The notes: generated by a model not told the origin, from the sequence alone. A stretch of DNA of 64,000 nucleotides from Sorex araneus (GCF_027595985.1 NC_073303.1:20312675-20376674), one strand, 5' to 3'. Shown: positions 11,058 through 21,244, numbered from the stretch's first letter. Program-made: numbers and translations.

Positions 11058-11313
11058 GGGCTGGAGCGATAGCACAGTGGGTAGGGCATTTGCCTTGCAC
11101 GCGGCCGACCCGGATTTGATTCCTCTGTCCTTCTCAGAGAGCCCGGCAAGCTACTGAGAGTATCCCACACACACGGCAGAGTCTGGCAAGCTACCCGTGG
11201 CATATTTGATGTGCCAAAGACAGTAACAATAAGTCTCACAATGGAGACGTTATTGGTGCCCACTCGAGCAAATCGATGAGCAACAGGATGACAGTGATAC
11301 AGTGATACAGTGA
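11058..11313 (+). mobile_element. SINE B form, forward, full length
   Basis: Reference copy of the B form: tRNA-like head, 'gagagcccggcaagctact', 'gcaagctacccgtggcata', 'gtgccaaagacagtaacaa', 'gagcaaatcgatgagcaac', and a tail of 'gtgatacagtgatacagtga'. TSD TTACTGTTAA is perfect at 11047-11056 and 11314-11323. Confidence 0.9.
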
Positions 11314-11689
11314 TTACTGTTAATATACTTTTATTGCCTCTTCATTGATCAAGTGTCAGTACCAAACCCAGCTTTAGCCACGTGTGGCTTCTGGATTGTG
11401 TCAGCCAGGTGGCAGCTGAGGGTGGAAAACCAGAGACTTTGCTATCTTAAGGTTCTATGTGGCCAACCTAAGCTGGCTTTCCCCAGCTAACCTTATAAGG
11501 TCAGAACAGCAGGACACAGGAAGTCATAAAAGTCACGTCAGACATACCTTTTTGAGAGACCTACCTTACTGCCTTCTGGCCACTGGCTACTCTGACTCAG
11601 GAGTCTGTATGCCATTGACATAAAGAAAGAAACCTGCTTCCCCTAAGACCAGCTCTGTCACATAATTTTTTTCCTTTCTTTTAATTTTT

Positions 11690-11752
11690 TTCTCTCTCCC
11701 TCCCTCTCTACCTCTTTTCTTTTTCTTTCTTTCTCTCTCTTTCTTTCTTTCT

Positions 11753-11794
<42 letters not shown>

Positions 11795-11811
11795 TCCTTT
11801 CTTCCTATTCC
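11690..11811. repeat. (CT)n / CT-rich tract
   Basis: Polypyrimidine tract with a pure (CT)n core at about 11759-11790. It abuts the tail side of a reverse SINE, so it probably grew from a degraded SINE tail. Confidence 0.92.
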
Positions 11812-11953
11812 ATTATAGAGTCAGGACTTATTCCTAATTCTTACTCAGAGATCATTCATGACGGGGACTGGAGACCACATAGGGTGCCAAGGATTGAATC
11901 CAGATTGGCCATTCAAGGCAAGTATCCTACAAGCTGGACCATCTCTCTGGCCC
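11812..11953 (-). mobile_element. Old SINE A form, reverse
   Basis: 'agggtgccaaggattgaatcc', 'attcaaggcaagtatcctac' and 'ctggaccatctctctggcc'. Strongly diverged. Confidence 0.65.
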
Positions 11954-12830
11954 TATCACTTAATTCTTTTGATGTCATAGAGCAAGAACCGTCCCACCAG
12001 GGACATTTTCACGCTAGCATAGATACTTTCCCTAAGCACTGCAAAAGGGAATTCATACCTTTCTGCCTCTGAACGTAGGAGTTATGGTCTCTTCTGCTCC
12101 TGACTATGTGTTGATGCCAAACCCAGAGTGTCACCACGCTGTCATTCAAACCCTCACACATCACCTGGGGGAGGTGTTCCTCCTTCCATTTCAGTCAAGG
12201 CACCCATCTAAGTGGGGAGACGATGGAAGCTGCCCACATCTGGCGAATGGCAGCGGCAGGGCCAAAGGTAGCCGAGCCAAGCCTGTGCCCCTCCCGCACT
12301 CTCTGTCCTAACTCCCTGACTTCTCTTCTTGCACACACTGGCATCTGTCGGAACATTTTAGAGACAGGCATGAGGAAGCGCAAGGAGTTAAATCTCACAC
12401 ATAACTGCCGATTCTTATTTTAGCATTTCTGCCAGATCTTTAATTAGAAAACCAGGACTGTCATGCAGTCAGATTGACTGGCGTGAACTTCCCTGCGTCC
12501 CACTCCCCTGGCCTCCTCTCAAATGGATGTGGAAAACACCAAAGGGTGGGCGTGAGGACACACTGGACAGGGTGTTTCTGCTTGGTGGGGACCCACCTTT
12601 ATAGATGATCTCCTGTTGAAAGAGTAAAATCTCAGAAGTCATCAGTTTCACATTTGAAAGAAACAATGTATAATATGGCTGGACCCAATATTGTTGTACG
12701 TATATTTTTGTCATAGGATTTTAAGTATTTGTACTCATCACAAGAAGTTGACACATCTTTCTCCATGGCATTCTGCACAAACATGACAGAAGATTCCTGA
12801 GTGATTCTGTTCCTTTAAAGGCGATTCAGA

Positions 12831-13212
12831 CAGAACGTCCTGACCCCGTGCCAGGCTGTCTTCACGGGTGCACCTTGGAGGGGGGCGGGTTGAGTTTCCC
12901 TTCCTGCCCCATGCAGAACCCCAGCAGCCGAGAACCTCCAGTAGTCAACCACAGCCATGTTCAAGGCCGCTCTCCACAAACTCGGACAAGCCTCACCTAT
13001 GAAGGAACCTGCAGAGGAACCCAGGTATACGAGACACGTGACTGAGATCTCCAAGCTTGCTCGGATCGGGACTGGGCCTCCTCCACCCAGCTCCCCAGTT
13101 TTCCAGTAGCTTGGTAGTCACACCCACAAACTGCTCCCAGTACCATATAATCTCATCAATGGCCAAGATCCAGAAACTATGAAATAAAGTTCCCGGGAGA
13201 GAGCGACACAGT
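12831..13212 (+). mobile_element. Unknown repeat module M, sister of the 5' part of 22944-23457
   Basis: The + strand aligns over about 390 bp with the reverse complement of about 23090-23455: 'tgccaggctgtcttcacggg', 'ggcgggttgagtttccc', 'gccccagcagcc'-like, 'cacccacaaactgc', 'atctcatcaa.ggccaagatc'. Two diverged copies in one window make it an interspersed repeat. Open frames within (79 aa reverse, 65 aa forward) are not coding-like. It ends after 'gagagagcgacacagta', which resembles an eroded SINE head. Confidence 0.6.
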
Positions 13213-13254
13213 ATGTCCTGGAGCACACTGCATTTGCAGCCATACGACCTTTTA

Positions 13255-13510
13255 ATGTACCAAAAGTAGCACACATTTGTTTGGGTTTAACATACATGCT
13301 TGTAATCTCTCATACAAGGGCTTCAATGGCTCCAGAATGAAATACAACAATCTTCACACATTTCCCTCTTAGGGTGGTGGGAAGGTGCACAGTGGTGGGA
13401 TTGGTCATTGAATTTGACCGAATTTGAATTTAATGTACTACATTTGAATTTAGGTGTAATGAATTATTGTGGACAACCTTATAAAAATAAAATTTAAATA
13501 AATAAAGACA
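13255..13510 (+). mobile_element. L1-like 3' end, subfamily Y
   Basis: 'gtaatctctcatacaagggc', 'cttcacacatttccctctta', 'ggtgcacagtggtggga' and 'acaaccttataaaaataaaat'. Immediately followed by a second, better copy. Confidence 0.55.
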
Positions 13511-13609
13511 ATTCAGAAATATTCAGGGAAGGTTAGCAAGCTGGCCTCAAAAGGAGAGAGAAAGAATCTAATTCACCTCATACTCTACCCCACTGGTGTA
13601 GAGTAACAC

Positions 13610-14003
13610 ACCACCTTTGATGGGTCGTAAAGTAGAAGGTAACTGATCTCGATTTAAAAAATATATATATATATATACATATATATACATATATATATAT
13701 TAGTTCACAAGGCTCAACCTTTAACAACATGTTAGTAATCTCTTATACAAGGATATAATGGTTCAGAGTGAGATACAGCAATCTTCGCACATTTTCCTCT
13801 AAGGAAATTTTACTGGATCATTTTTAGCAGATTATTCATAACAAACAACACAAAATAAATTATTCAGGACTTGCTTTGGGGGCAGGTTTGGGTGGTGGGG
13901 GGAAAATTCGAAATAATGGTGGTGGGATTGGTGTTGGAATACTGAATGTAATAAATTATGGTGAACAACTTTATAAAAATAAAATAAATTTTTAAAAAAG
14001 AAT
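13610..14003 (+). mobile_element. L1-like 3' end, subfamily Y
   Basis: 'gtagaaggtaactgatctcg', 'gtaatctcttatacaagg', 'gtgttggaatactgaatgt', 'gaacaactttataaaaat' and an A-rich tail. It contains a (TA)n expansion at 13662-13700. Confidence 0.6.
13662..13700. repeat. (TA)n microsatellite
   Basis: Alternating TA with CATA interruptions inside the subfamily Y repeat. Confidence 0.9.
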
Positions 14004-14033
14004 CTGAATTCAATCTTCTTACATTGTCAAATA

Positions 14034-14198
14034 TTTTTTTTTTTTTTGCTCTTTGGGTCACACCCGGCGATGCACAGGGGTTACTCCTGGCTCTGCACTC
14101 AGGAATTACTCCTGGTGGTGCTCAGGGATGCTGGGATTCGAACCCGGGTTGGCCGTGCAAGGCAAACGCCATACCCTCTGTGCTATCACTCCAGCCCC
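14034..14198 (-). mobile_element. SINE A form, reverse
   Basis: Near-consensus. TSD TGTCAAATA at 14025-14033 and 14199-14207. A short internal deletion (14127-14130 region) removes the 'accatatggg' block. Confidence 0.93.
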
Positions 14199-14809
14199 TG
14201 TCAAATAATTTTTATCTGGCTGTATAATAAAAAGAAGCAGCATCTTTTATGGCTAGAAGGTACTATTCCAAGATTAGTTATCTCCTTTGTAGATACCATA
14301 AATGAGTTGTTTTTAAGTGCAATTGATCATAACAGAATTAGAGATGATAAAAATCACAATAGAGCTTTTAAAAAAATACTGTATTTGACATGCTTATGTG
14401 CCATTCTTGAAAACCTTTCAGATTGTTAGGATACTCAGGGTTTGGAACACTGACAACATATGATCAGACTATAGACTGCCTCTGTTTTTTTTTAATGTTA
14501 ATTTACATACAAAATTCACATAAATAAATATGCATTGCTACTTCTTTTCTACTCTTCACACCACACAAAGGGGGTCCCTACTGATTCTGCTATAATGGAG
14601 ATGAAGAGCATCCAAGAGCAGGAAGGCAGACAAAGAAAAGATGCCACACACTCTATGTCTTTCTGTTTCTCCCCAGGGACCTATCCCAGATCTCCTACAG
14701 GCAAAGCATTTGCTTTACCACTGAGCCACATCAGCAAATGCTACTTTGTTCTTTCTAACTGCTGCATTGCTCATTGGAATAAACATGGTTTATTTGTCAT
14801 TCCCTATTC

Positions 14810-14928
14810 AGAGAGAGAGAGAGAGAGAGAGAGGAAAGAGAGGAGAGAGAGGAGAGAGAGGAGAGAGAGAGAGAGGGAGAGAGGGAGAGAGAGGAGAGAG
14901 AGAGGAGAGAGAGAGGAGAGAGAGGGAG

Positions 14929-14973
<45 letters not shown>

Positions 14974-14985
14974 TAGGAGAGAGAG
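14810..14985. repeat. (GA)n-rich microsatellite
   Basis: About 175 bp of GA/GAGG units. The ER- and RE-rich (or LS-rich) open frames at 14535-15179 derive from it. Confidence 0.95.
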
Positions 14986-15002
14986 GTCACAGGAATGTAA
15001 AG

Positions 15003-15128
15003 CCAGCCCAATGGATTGGATACAACTTTGCATGCAAGAGGCCCAGGTTTGACTCCCAGCAACACCTGAACATAAAACCAAGAGTAGCACCTCTGCATTG
15101 CTGGGTGGAAACTCCCCCAAAATAAGCA
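15003..15128 (+). mobile_element. Old SINE A form, forward
   Basis: 'gcatgcaagaggcccaggtttg', 'aaaccaagagtagcacc', 'gcattgctgggtgg'. Diverged. Confidence 0.55.
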
Positions 15129-15231
15129 AGAGAACTTGAATCCAAAAAATGGTAGCTCCTGCTTAAATGGCGAGGTCAAAGAAGATCCCCAGAGCCGGTG
15201 GGACAGAACGTCGGTTTTACTGTTTATCTCA

Positions 15232-15330
15232 AGCTAGTTATTTAAGTTCTCTAAGTCAGTGTAAGACAAAGACAATACTACCTGGCTCAGGCTATTATTG
15301 AAAGTATTAAACGGAAGGATACACGTGGCA
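15232..15330 (-). mobile_element. MIR fragment, reverse
   Basis: 'agttatttaagttctctaag' and 'gacaatactacctggctcag' match the reverse complement of the MIR core ('aagttacttaacctctctg ... actacctac'). Confidence 0.5.
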
Positions 15331-15811
15331 CCCTCACTGAGGTCATACGCCCAGTGCCAGAGGAGTGCCACAGTTGAAGAAAAGTGGTTTGTACCTGCTG
15401 AACCCCAACAAAAGGCAATTCCAATTTTATTCAGATTTCTCAGCATTTAAGGAGAATCCAAATTCCACCCAAGAGTATTTCTCCTGGCTGCTTGTTCCAT
15501 CTATGTAATATGCAATTCACTTACATTCCCCCAGTTTCTAGGGTTCCTAATTTTCCAGGACACAAAAGAACATTCTCCACCCACAATGCTGTCTCTCACT
15601 CCCACATACCCTTATACATATTCATGAGGGAGGATGCATGCACAAGTGAGAAATATACCATGAATACATATCACATGTAAAGAAGATGGGAGAGAAGAAT
15701 TATCAGGGCGTGTGTTTAGTATGGTCATAAAGTGGAAAGAGACTAGTGGTCAAGAAATGATCTACTGCCTAAACTTGGCCTGTACTCCACTTGGCCTAAA
15801 CTTTCTAAATC

Positions 15812-16048
15812 ACTTTATTATCACTATCACTATCATCCTGTTATTCGTCGATTTGCTCAAGCAGGTCCAGTCACGTCTCTATTCGTCCTAACCCTGAGAT
15901 TTTAGCAGCCTCTCTTTACTCATCCTTCCCAACAGTGCTGCATTAGAGGCTCTTTCAGAGTCAGGAGAGTGAGACCCATCATTGTTACTGTATTTGGCAT
16001 ATGAATACACCACAGGGAGCTCACCAGGTTCTCCCATGGCTTTATTAT
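15812..16048 (-). mobile_element. SINE B form variant, reverse, with extra 80 bp
   Basis: 'cactatcactatcatcctg', 'cgtcgatttgctcaagcagg', 'attgttactgtatttggcat' and 'gagctcaccaggttctcccatg' follow the B form in reverse. Between the 'gtctctattcgtc' and 'attgttactg' blocks lie about 80 bp (15887-15970) absent from the reference copy at 11058. Confidence 0.65.
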
Positions 16049-16144
16049 ACTGAGAGGAATTCAGCCAATGATAGATTCATTTAGGTAAATAAGTATAACC
16101 AATGCCTGGAGGGAGTAGATATCACTGGGCTACACTAGCACATG

Positions 16145-16224
16145 ACAGGGATGACTAGAGACATTACTGGCGCCTGCTCGAGCAAATCGAAGATCAACAG
16201 GATGACAAGTGATACAAGTGACAA
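16145..16224 (+). mobile_element. SINE B form tail, forward, truncated
   Basis: 'gagacattactggcgcctgc', 'gagcaaatcgaagatcaac', 'aagtgatacaagtgac'. Only the last 80 bp of the B form. It forms inverted arms with 15812-16048. Confidence 0.7.
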
Positions 16225-16489
16225 TGGACAAATGAAATCTCCTAGGGATTTTGAGGGAAATAATCAGCTACAAATGAGTCAGATGTGAGGTAGGATGGAT
16301 TTCAACATGAGTGAAGGAATAGAAAAAAATTCCTCAACATTCATAGATAGGTAAGGGCAAACCAGGATTAATATCCAACACGAGTTTTAGAAATCAAATG
16401 GCAGAAACATGTGAAGGGTCCAAGGGCTTTCCAGGCATAGATGTGGAGTTGGATATTAGGTAAGGTTTGGGATAGAGTGACACTACACA

Positions 16490-16495
16490 CACATA

Positions 16496-16549
<54 letters not shown>
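16490..16549. repeat. (CA)n microsatellite
   Basis: About 25 CA units with a 'catag' interruption at the left end. Confidence 0.97.
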
Positions 16550-16611
16550 AGACTTCACCCTTTTAAAGCAATGTTGTAAATATACTGCCTAAATTATAAT
16601 TTTAAAAATAA

Positions 16612-16666
16612 AAAATCCTTGTCCTGATGACTGCACTCATTTGTGGAATGTAAGGTAACATAATGG
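16612..16666 (+). mobile_element. L1 3' UTR, first segment (split by LTR)
   Basis: 'gactgcactcatttgtgg' and 'gtaaggtaacataatgg' match the start of the 9345-9815 copy. The match resumes at 17403 after the LTR-like insertion. Confidence 0.75.
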
Positions 16667-17402
16667 TGGTGTAGGCAGGCAGACAGGGAAAGGCTTCTGG
16701 GAAGGAAAATTTTAAGACTGATCCACCCTGTGGATACAGAAAACAAAGACCTCATAAGACCTTCAGCCGACCCTGAGGAGATTGGGCCCCTCCTCATGAA
16801 GTTTCTCTCCTTGAAAATCCTCGGGCCTCTTCTTTAATCCGATTAACTTTAGTGATTCAGCCCCGAGAAGACTCCAGAACATTCCAGATTAGACAACCCG
16901 AGAAGAGCCTATAAAAGCCAGCCAAAAGCCCATTCGAGGCTCTTTCTGCTCTTGGAGAAGCCGGTGTTCTCCCTTGAATGCATTACTCTCTCTCATTCTC
17001 TCACTCTCTCTACATCTTCAAAAACCTTCAAATAAAACCCGTTTTACTTCACTGCTTGTCTACTCCTGAAATTCTTCTGTGCTAGTGAGACAAGAGCCCT
17101 GAAAACCCTGGGTAAGGCCTGAGACTGGTTTCTCCTTTCCTGCAAATTGCAAATCCTGGCTGCAGCCTGAGTCTATGGCTCCCCGAGAAATCGGTGGGGG
17201 GATCAACTCCCGTGCCTGGCAGGCCGAGTGGGCTTCAGGTGTGGCCCGATGGCCCCTGGTGGGGCTGGCAGGGCTCAGGCCTGTGCCGAGCAGGGGCTCA
17301 GTCCTCCCAGGGGGACCCGGTGGCAGAGGCGGAGTGGGAGAAGGTGACCGTCCTTCTCTCCTCTCGACTCACGTGAGCCACTAGCAGGATCCACCGACAT
17401 CA
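16667..17402 (+). mobile_element. Solo LTR-like element, 736 bp, 4-bp TSD
   Basis: It splits an L1 3' UTR cleanly. ATGG is duplicated at 16663-16666 and 17403-17406, and the insert runs TGGTGTAGG ... CGACATCA (TG...CA). Inside are a TATA box 'gcctataaaagcc' near 16908 and 'caaataaaaccc' (polyadenylation signal) near 17027, in LTR order. The stretch after the poly(A) signal (about 370 bp) is longer than a usual U5 and GC-rich after 17160, so extra sequence may have been carried in. Different from the LTR at 8695. No gag/pol/env. Confidence 0.72.
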
Positions 17403-17820
17403 ATGGGACACTAACACCCAAGGATAGTAGAGACCTGGGCCAGGAGGATCGCTCCACGACCTGGAAGCCGGCCTCACAGGCTGCGGGGGAAAGGCAGCTG
17501 GGATGGAGAAGGGACCACTGAGTAATGATGCCTGGAGGGCTCGCTCAGGATGGGAGATGCGTGCTGAAAGTAGACTATGGACCAGACATGAGGGCCACTT
17601 GGTACCTGTATTGCAAGCCATGACACCCAAAAGGAGAGAGAGAGAGAGAGTAAGAGGGAATGTGCCTGCCACAGAGGGGACCAGGGGATGGGGTGGGCAT
17701 GGCGGGAGGGATACTGGGAACATTGGTGGTTGAGAATGGGCCCTGGTGGAGGGATGGGTACTCCTCTTTGCATGACTGAAACGCAATCACGAAAGTTCGT
17801 AAGTCTGCAGCTATATTTCT
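17403..17820 (+). mobile_element. L1 3' UTR, second segment
   Basis: Continues from 16666: 'cacccaaggatagtagagacc', 'tgtattgcaagccatgac', 'gtggagggatgggtactc', 'gtaagtctgcagctatatt'. It is cut again by a U2/SINE-B insertion and ends at 18097-18150. Confidence 0.78.
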
Positions 17821-17861
17821 GATAAGAATAGATACTACACTTGATCTTAGCCAAAGGCCGA
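17819..17861 (-). pseudogene. U2 snRNA 5' fragment (pseudogene part of a chimera)
   Basis: The reverse strand reads TCGGCCTTTGGCTAAGATCA, then AGTGTAGTATCTATTCTTAT and CAG. This matches about nt 8-50 of U2 snRNA as I recall it, including the branch-site recognition segment (GTAGTA), with one missing T and one C-to-T change. It joins without a gap to a SINE B copy. A 43-nt fragment with no Sm site or downstream stem loops, so non-functional. Confidence 0.85.
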
Positions 17862-18096
17862 TAGCACAAAGGGTATGGCGTTTACCTTGCACGCCACCAA
17901 CCAGGGTTCGATTCCTCCATCCCTCTCAGAGAGCCTGGCAAGCTACCGAGAGTATCTTGCCTGCACGGCAGAGCCTGGCAAGCTACCCGTGGCATATTTG
18001 ATATGCCAAAAACAGTAACAACAAGTCTCACAATCAAGATGTTACTGGTGCCCGCTGGAACAAATCGATGAGCAACAGGATGACAATGATACAGTG
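17862..18096 (+). mobile_element. SINE B form fused to U2 fragment
   Basis: The SINE starts within its head ('tagcacaaagggtatggcg') and then follows the B form: 'gcaagctacccgtggcata', 'atatgccaaaaacagtaac', 'aacaaatcgatgagcaac', 'gatacagtga'. The U2 fragment plus SINE is one insertion (17821-18096). Its flanks, AGCTATATTTCT (17809-17820) and AACTGTATCTCA (18097-18108), correspond to the same L1 consensus position, so they read as a diverged TSD. Confidence 0.8.
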
Positions 18097-18150
18097 AACT
18101 GTATCTCATGGTAATGAATTCAAAAAAATTGCAGTGAAGTTGTGAAAATA
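18097..18150 (+). mobile_element. L1 3' UTR, terminal segment
   Basis: 'aactgtatctcatggtaatga' and an A-rich tail complete the L1 split at 16667 and 17821. Confidence 0.65.
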
Positions 18151-18364
18151 AATACAAATAAAATAAAATTGAAAAAAAATCTAGTCCTGGAGTACATGGT
18201 ACAGATAGAGCAAAAGAGGACACGAAGAACTGTACCGGTCAAGCCACAAAAACCAACTCCAGTCAGTTGGAACAAAAAAGACGTGGGGTAGAAAACTAGA
18301 CAAGGAAGATTCAACTTGGACAGAGTCAGGCATCCCCAGATGTTCTCCGGATCAAGAATTATCC

Positions 18365-18535
18365 AATCAGTGGTCTTCAAACATTGGTCCATGCAACAGT
18401 GCGATCCCTGGGTGTCGAATGGATGGAAATTCCTCCTTGACTGCCTAGGTGATAACTACAGGTTTGTGGAGCCCAACAGAGATAGTGTTGCTGGTCCATA
18501 GGTGTGAAAAGGTCGAAGAAGGCCGCATTAAAGTC
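18365..18535. mobile_element. Possible hAT-type MITE relic
   Basis: The left end 'cagtggtcttcaaacattgg' and the reverse complement of the right end ('ggccttcttcgaccttttca') are imperfect inverted repeats. Both carry the 'ggtcc.t' motif typical of MER/Charlie-like ends. No clear 8-bp TSD seen. The element has no coding capacity. Confidence 0.4.
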
Positions 18536-19005
18536 TTCCTGGACATACTGGAAAGAATGGGTCATCTGCAGCATTTTCTCTCTTTCCATCACCAAGTTTG
18601 AGGTAGAGAGCAACCAAGCTAGCAGGGATTCCTCACCTGGACATTGGGCTAGAAGGAAAACCACCAGGATTCCCAATCCCACTTGAATATACCCAGTGGA
18701 AGAGGGATGAGTCCTCTAAATGAGTGCCTTTGTTTAAAGAGATTGAGAGCACCGTGAACCAGTCAAAGTAACACAAATATACTAAAAAAAAAAAAAAAAA
18801 GTCAGTATTGACATGCAAGGACAATAGTATGACTGGTAAAATCAAGAATCCTGCATCCTCAGAAGGATAACCAGGCATATGGCTGTCTGGTGGGTTGGAG
18901 AAACTTGTTGCTGTTTTGCCACAAGAGGCTAAAAGGCAGTTGAGAAAGAAGATGAGTACATCACCCTGCGAATTATAGATCCATGATTAGCTAATACCCA
19001 CTTTT

Positions 19006-19196
19006 TTTTTCTTTTTGGGTCACACCCGACTATGCACAGGGGTTACTCCTGGCTCTGCACTCAGGAATTACTCCTGGCTCTGCACTCAGGAATTACTCCT
19101 GGCGGTGCTTGGGGGACCATATGGGTTGCTGGGAATCAAACCCAGGTCAGCCTCGTGCAAGGCAAACGCCCTACCCACTGTGCTACCACTCCAGCC
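19006..19196 (-). mobile_element. SINE A form, reverse, with internal tandem duplication
   Basis: Near-consensus except that 'ctcctggctctgcactcagg' plus 'aatta' is present twice in tandem (about 19044-19098). TSD CTAATACCCACTTTT / CTAATACCGACTTTT at 18991-19005 and 19197-19211. Confidence 0.93.
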
Positions 19197-19339
19197 CTAA
19201 TACCGACTTTTGTCCTCCCAAATCTTTTCATCCAGGTGAAATCATACCCACAGAAGTATCATTTTTCAAAGACCTTACCACTTTTGGAATGGAATGAGTT
19301 ACTTGAAATAATTAATTATTTCATCATTAATTCACTGTA

Positions 19340-19577
19340 GCACTGAAGCCCCGTTGTTCATTGATTTGCTCGAACGGGCACCCAGTAACGTCTCCATTGT
19401 GAAACTTGTTACTGTTTTGGGCGTATTGAATATCCCACAGGTAGCTTGCCAGGCTCTACCATGCAGGCGAGATACTCTCAGTAGCTTGCCGGGCTCTCCT
19501 AAAGGGATGGAAGAATCGAACCCAGGTCAGCCTCGTGCAAGGCAAACGCCCTACCCACTGTGTTACTGCTCCAGTCC
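19340..19577 (-). mobile_element. SINE B form, reverse
   Basis: 'gttcattgatttgctcgaac', 'ttgttactgttttgggcg', 'agcttgccaggctctaccatg', 'gagatactctcagtagcttg' and head end 'gttactgctccagtcc'. Confidence 0.88.
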
Positions 19578-19667
19578 ATCCTAATTAATTAATGATGCAT
19601 ACTTAGAACCTATGTCATGTTATCATGCAATATTGCTTCAATTCACTTCAGTAAAAATCTACTAGAA

Positions 19668-19793
19668 GGCCAAAGTCATAGCATAGAGGGTAAGGCACGT
19701 GCCTCACTTGTGGCTAACCCGGCTTCAGTGGTCCCCTGAGCCTTGCCAGGAGTAATCCCTGAGCACTTCTGGGTCTGGGCCCCCAAACAAATA
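19668..19793 (+). mobile_element. Old SINE A form, forward
   Basis: 'ccaaagtcatagcatagagg', 'ggtcccctgagccttgccag', 'ccctgagcacttctgggtc'. It has an internal deletion after the B box. Confidence 0.7.
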
Positions 19794-19862
19794 TCCCCAA
19801 CTCATTTAAGAATAAATAGTGACAACTAAGATAAGATTTTAACCTTAAAAATATCAAATTAA

Positions 19863-19972
19863 GGGCCGCCACAAAAACAGCTCACTGGACTGGGGTAAAT
19901 ACTTTTTTTGCCGGAGGCCAGGGTTTGACCTACAGGATGTCCCAAGCACCATCATGTGTGGCTTAAAAAAAA
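19863..19972 (+). mobile_element. Decayed SINE A form, forward
   Basis: 'gggccgccacaaaaacagctc', 'ggccagggtttgacc' and 'caagcaccatcatgtgtgg' followed by an A-run. Confidence 0.45.
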
Positions 19973-20864
19973 GATTGAAAAAGAGAGAAAAAAAACTCCC
20001 CCAGATAAAATAAATAAGTAAATAAGAATGTTTCACAGCGAAAAAAGGTAAAAAATCTCAGAAGTTGCTGATAAGGGTGCCTTAGACAAGAGCTTCTTTA
20101 AGTTTCTCCACTTGCAGCCCCTTTTCACCCAAGAAACACAATGTAACCGGGCGCTACCAGAAATGGCTGAGATTCATCATGTGGTTGGTTCTGAATTAAT
20201 TATTAGTCATTGTACCTTCAGAAAGCTCTTATGTCGCCACAATTCCCCCAACCCACACATTCAGTTACACAACCCAGATAGAATCAGTTCAAGAAGCTCA
20301 GGGAAACTGACCCAGATAAAATGCAGGGGAGCCTCGGAGTCCAGGAGTAGGAGTTGGGGACCTGCCCTGGACTCAGGAGGAAGAATCATCCCTCCTGCAC
20401 GCAGAACCAGCTTCCATCCTGCCAGGCCCAGACCGGCAGGCTCACTTTGCTATTTGGCTACATTAGAGGTTGGACCAGCTACTGTTGCAAAATCCTGGCA
20501 GGGCTAACTTTGTGGTTGGAAGGAAAAGGCATCTCGGGCTTCTAAGTACCCACTTAGAAGCCTTTGGAGCAGGATTTTTCATAGATTAGGCTCCATCTTT
20601 GCTACATCATGCAGATTTTGATTTTCTGGTGGGATTTATGTGAGTTATCTGGTCTGGGAATTCCGTCCTCAAAACAAACGCTTCTCTAAGGCATGCAAGT
20701 TGATTTGGCCCTTAATGACAGAGAGGCTTTTAGCATACCTGCTTTGCTTTGGGTCTTGATTAGTCTGCCAGGGTCAAATTCCTGCCCCTAAGAAGTATAG
20801 ATAAACAAGAACTTAGCATACTCAAGGGTACTTGACCCTTTTTTAAAAAAAAAAAATTACTTTA

Positions 20865-21040
20865 GGGGGCTGGAGCAATAGCACAGCGGGTTGGGCGTTT
20901 GCCTTGCACGCTGCCGACCTGGGTTTGATTCCCAGCATCCCATATGGCCCCCTGAGCACACCAGGGGTGATTCCTGAGTGCAGAGCCAGGAGTAACCCCT
21001 GTGCATTGCCGGGTGTGACCCCAAAAAAAAGCAAAAAAAA
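20865..21040 (+). mobile_element. SINE A form, forward
   Basis: Near-consensus copy. TSD TTACTTTA / TCACTTTA at 20857-20864 and 21041-21048. Confidence 0.93.
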
Positions 21041-21049
21041 TCACTTTAT

Positions 21050-21240
21050 TTTATTTTTAAAATATTTTGAGACTCCCTGTGAGATAGACCCTTACAAAGC
21101 TGTTTATGATTAGGTTTCAGTCACACAGTGTTGTGCAACACCCATCCCTCCACCAGTGTACATTTCCCATCACCAGTGTCCCCAGGTTCCCTTCCATCAC
21201 ACCCCAGCCCACCTCCAGCCTGCCTCTATGGTTCCCCAAA
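21050..21240 (-). mobile_element. L1 3' UTR end, reverse
   Basis: 'gtgagatagacccttacaaag', 'ccctccaccagtgtacattt' and 'tcaccagtgtccccaggttc' are the reverse of the shrew-type L1 end. Confidence 0.72.
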
Positions 21241-21244
21241 CCCA

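Noticed and set aside
14535..15179. 196- and 123-codon frames around a GA-rich tract
   Set aside because: Made of ER/RE or LS dipeptides from (GA)n. The flanks are SINE-like and show no domain.
17175..17457. Gly/Pro-rich short frames at 17175-17384 as a gene
   Set aside because: They lie inside the LTR-like insertion and are short and GC-driven, with frames open on both strands.
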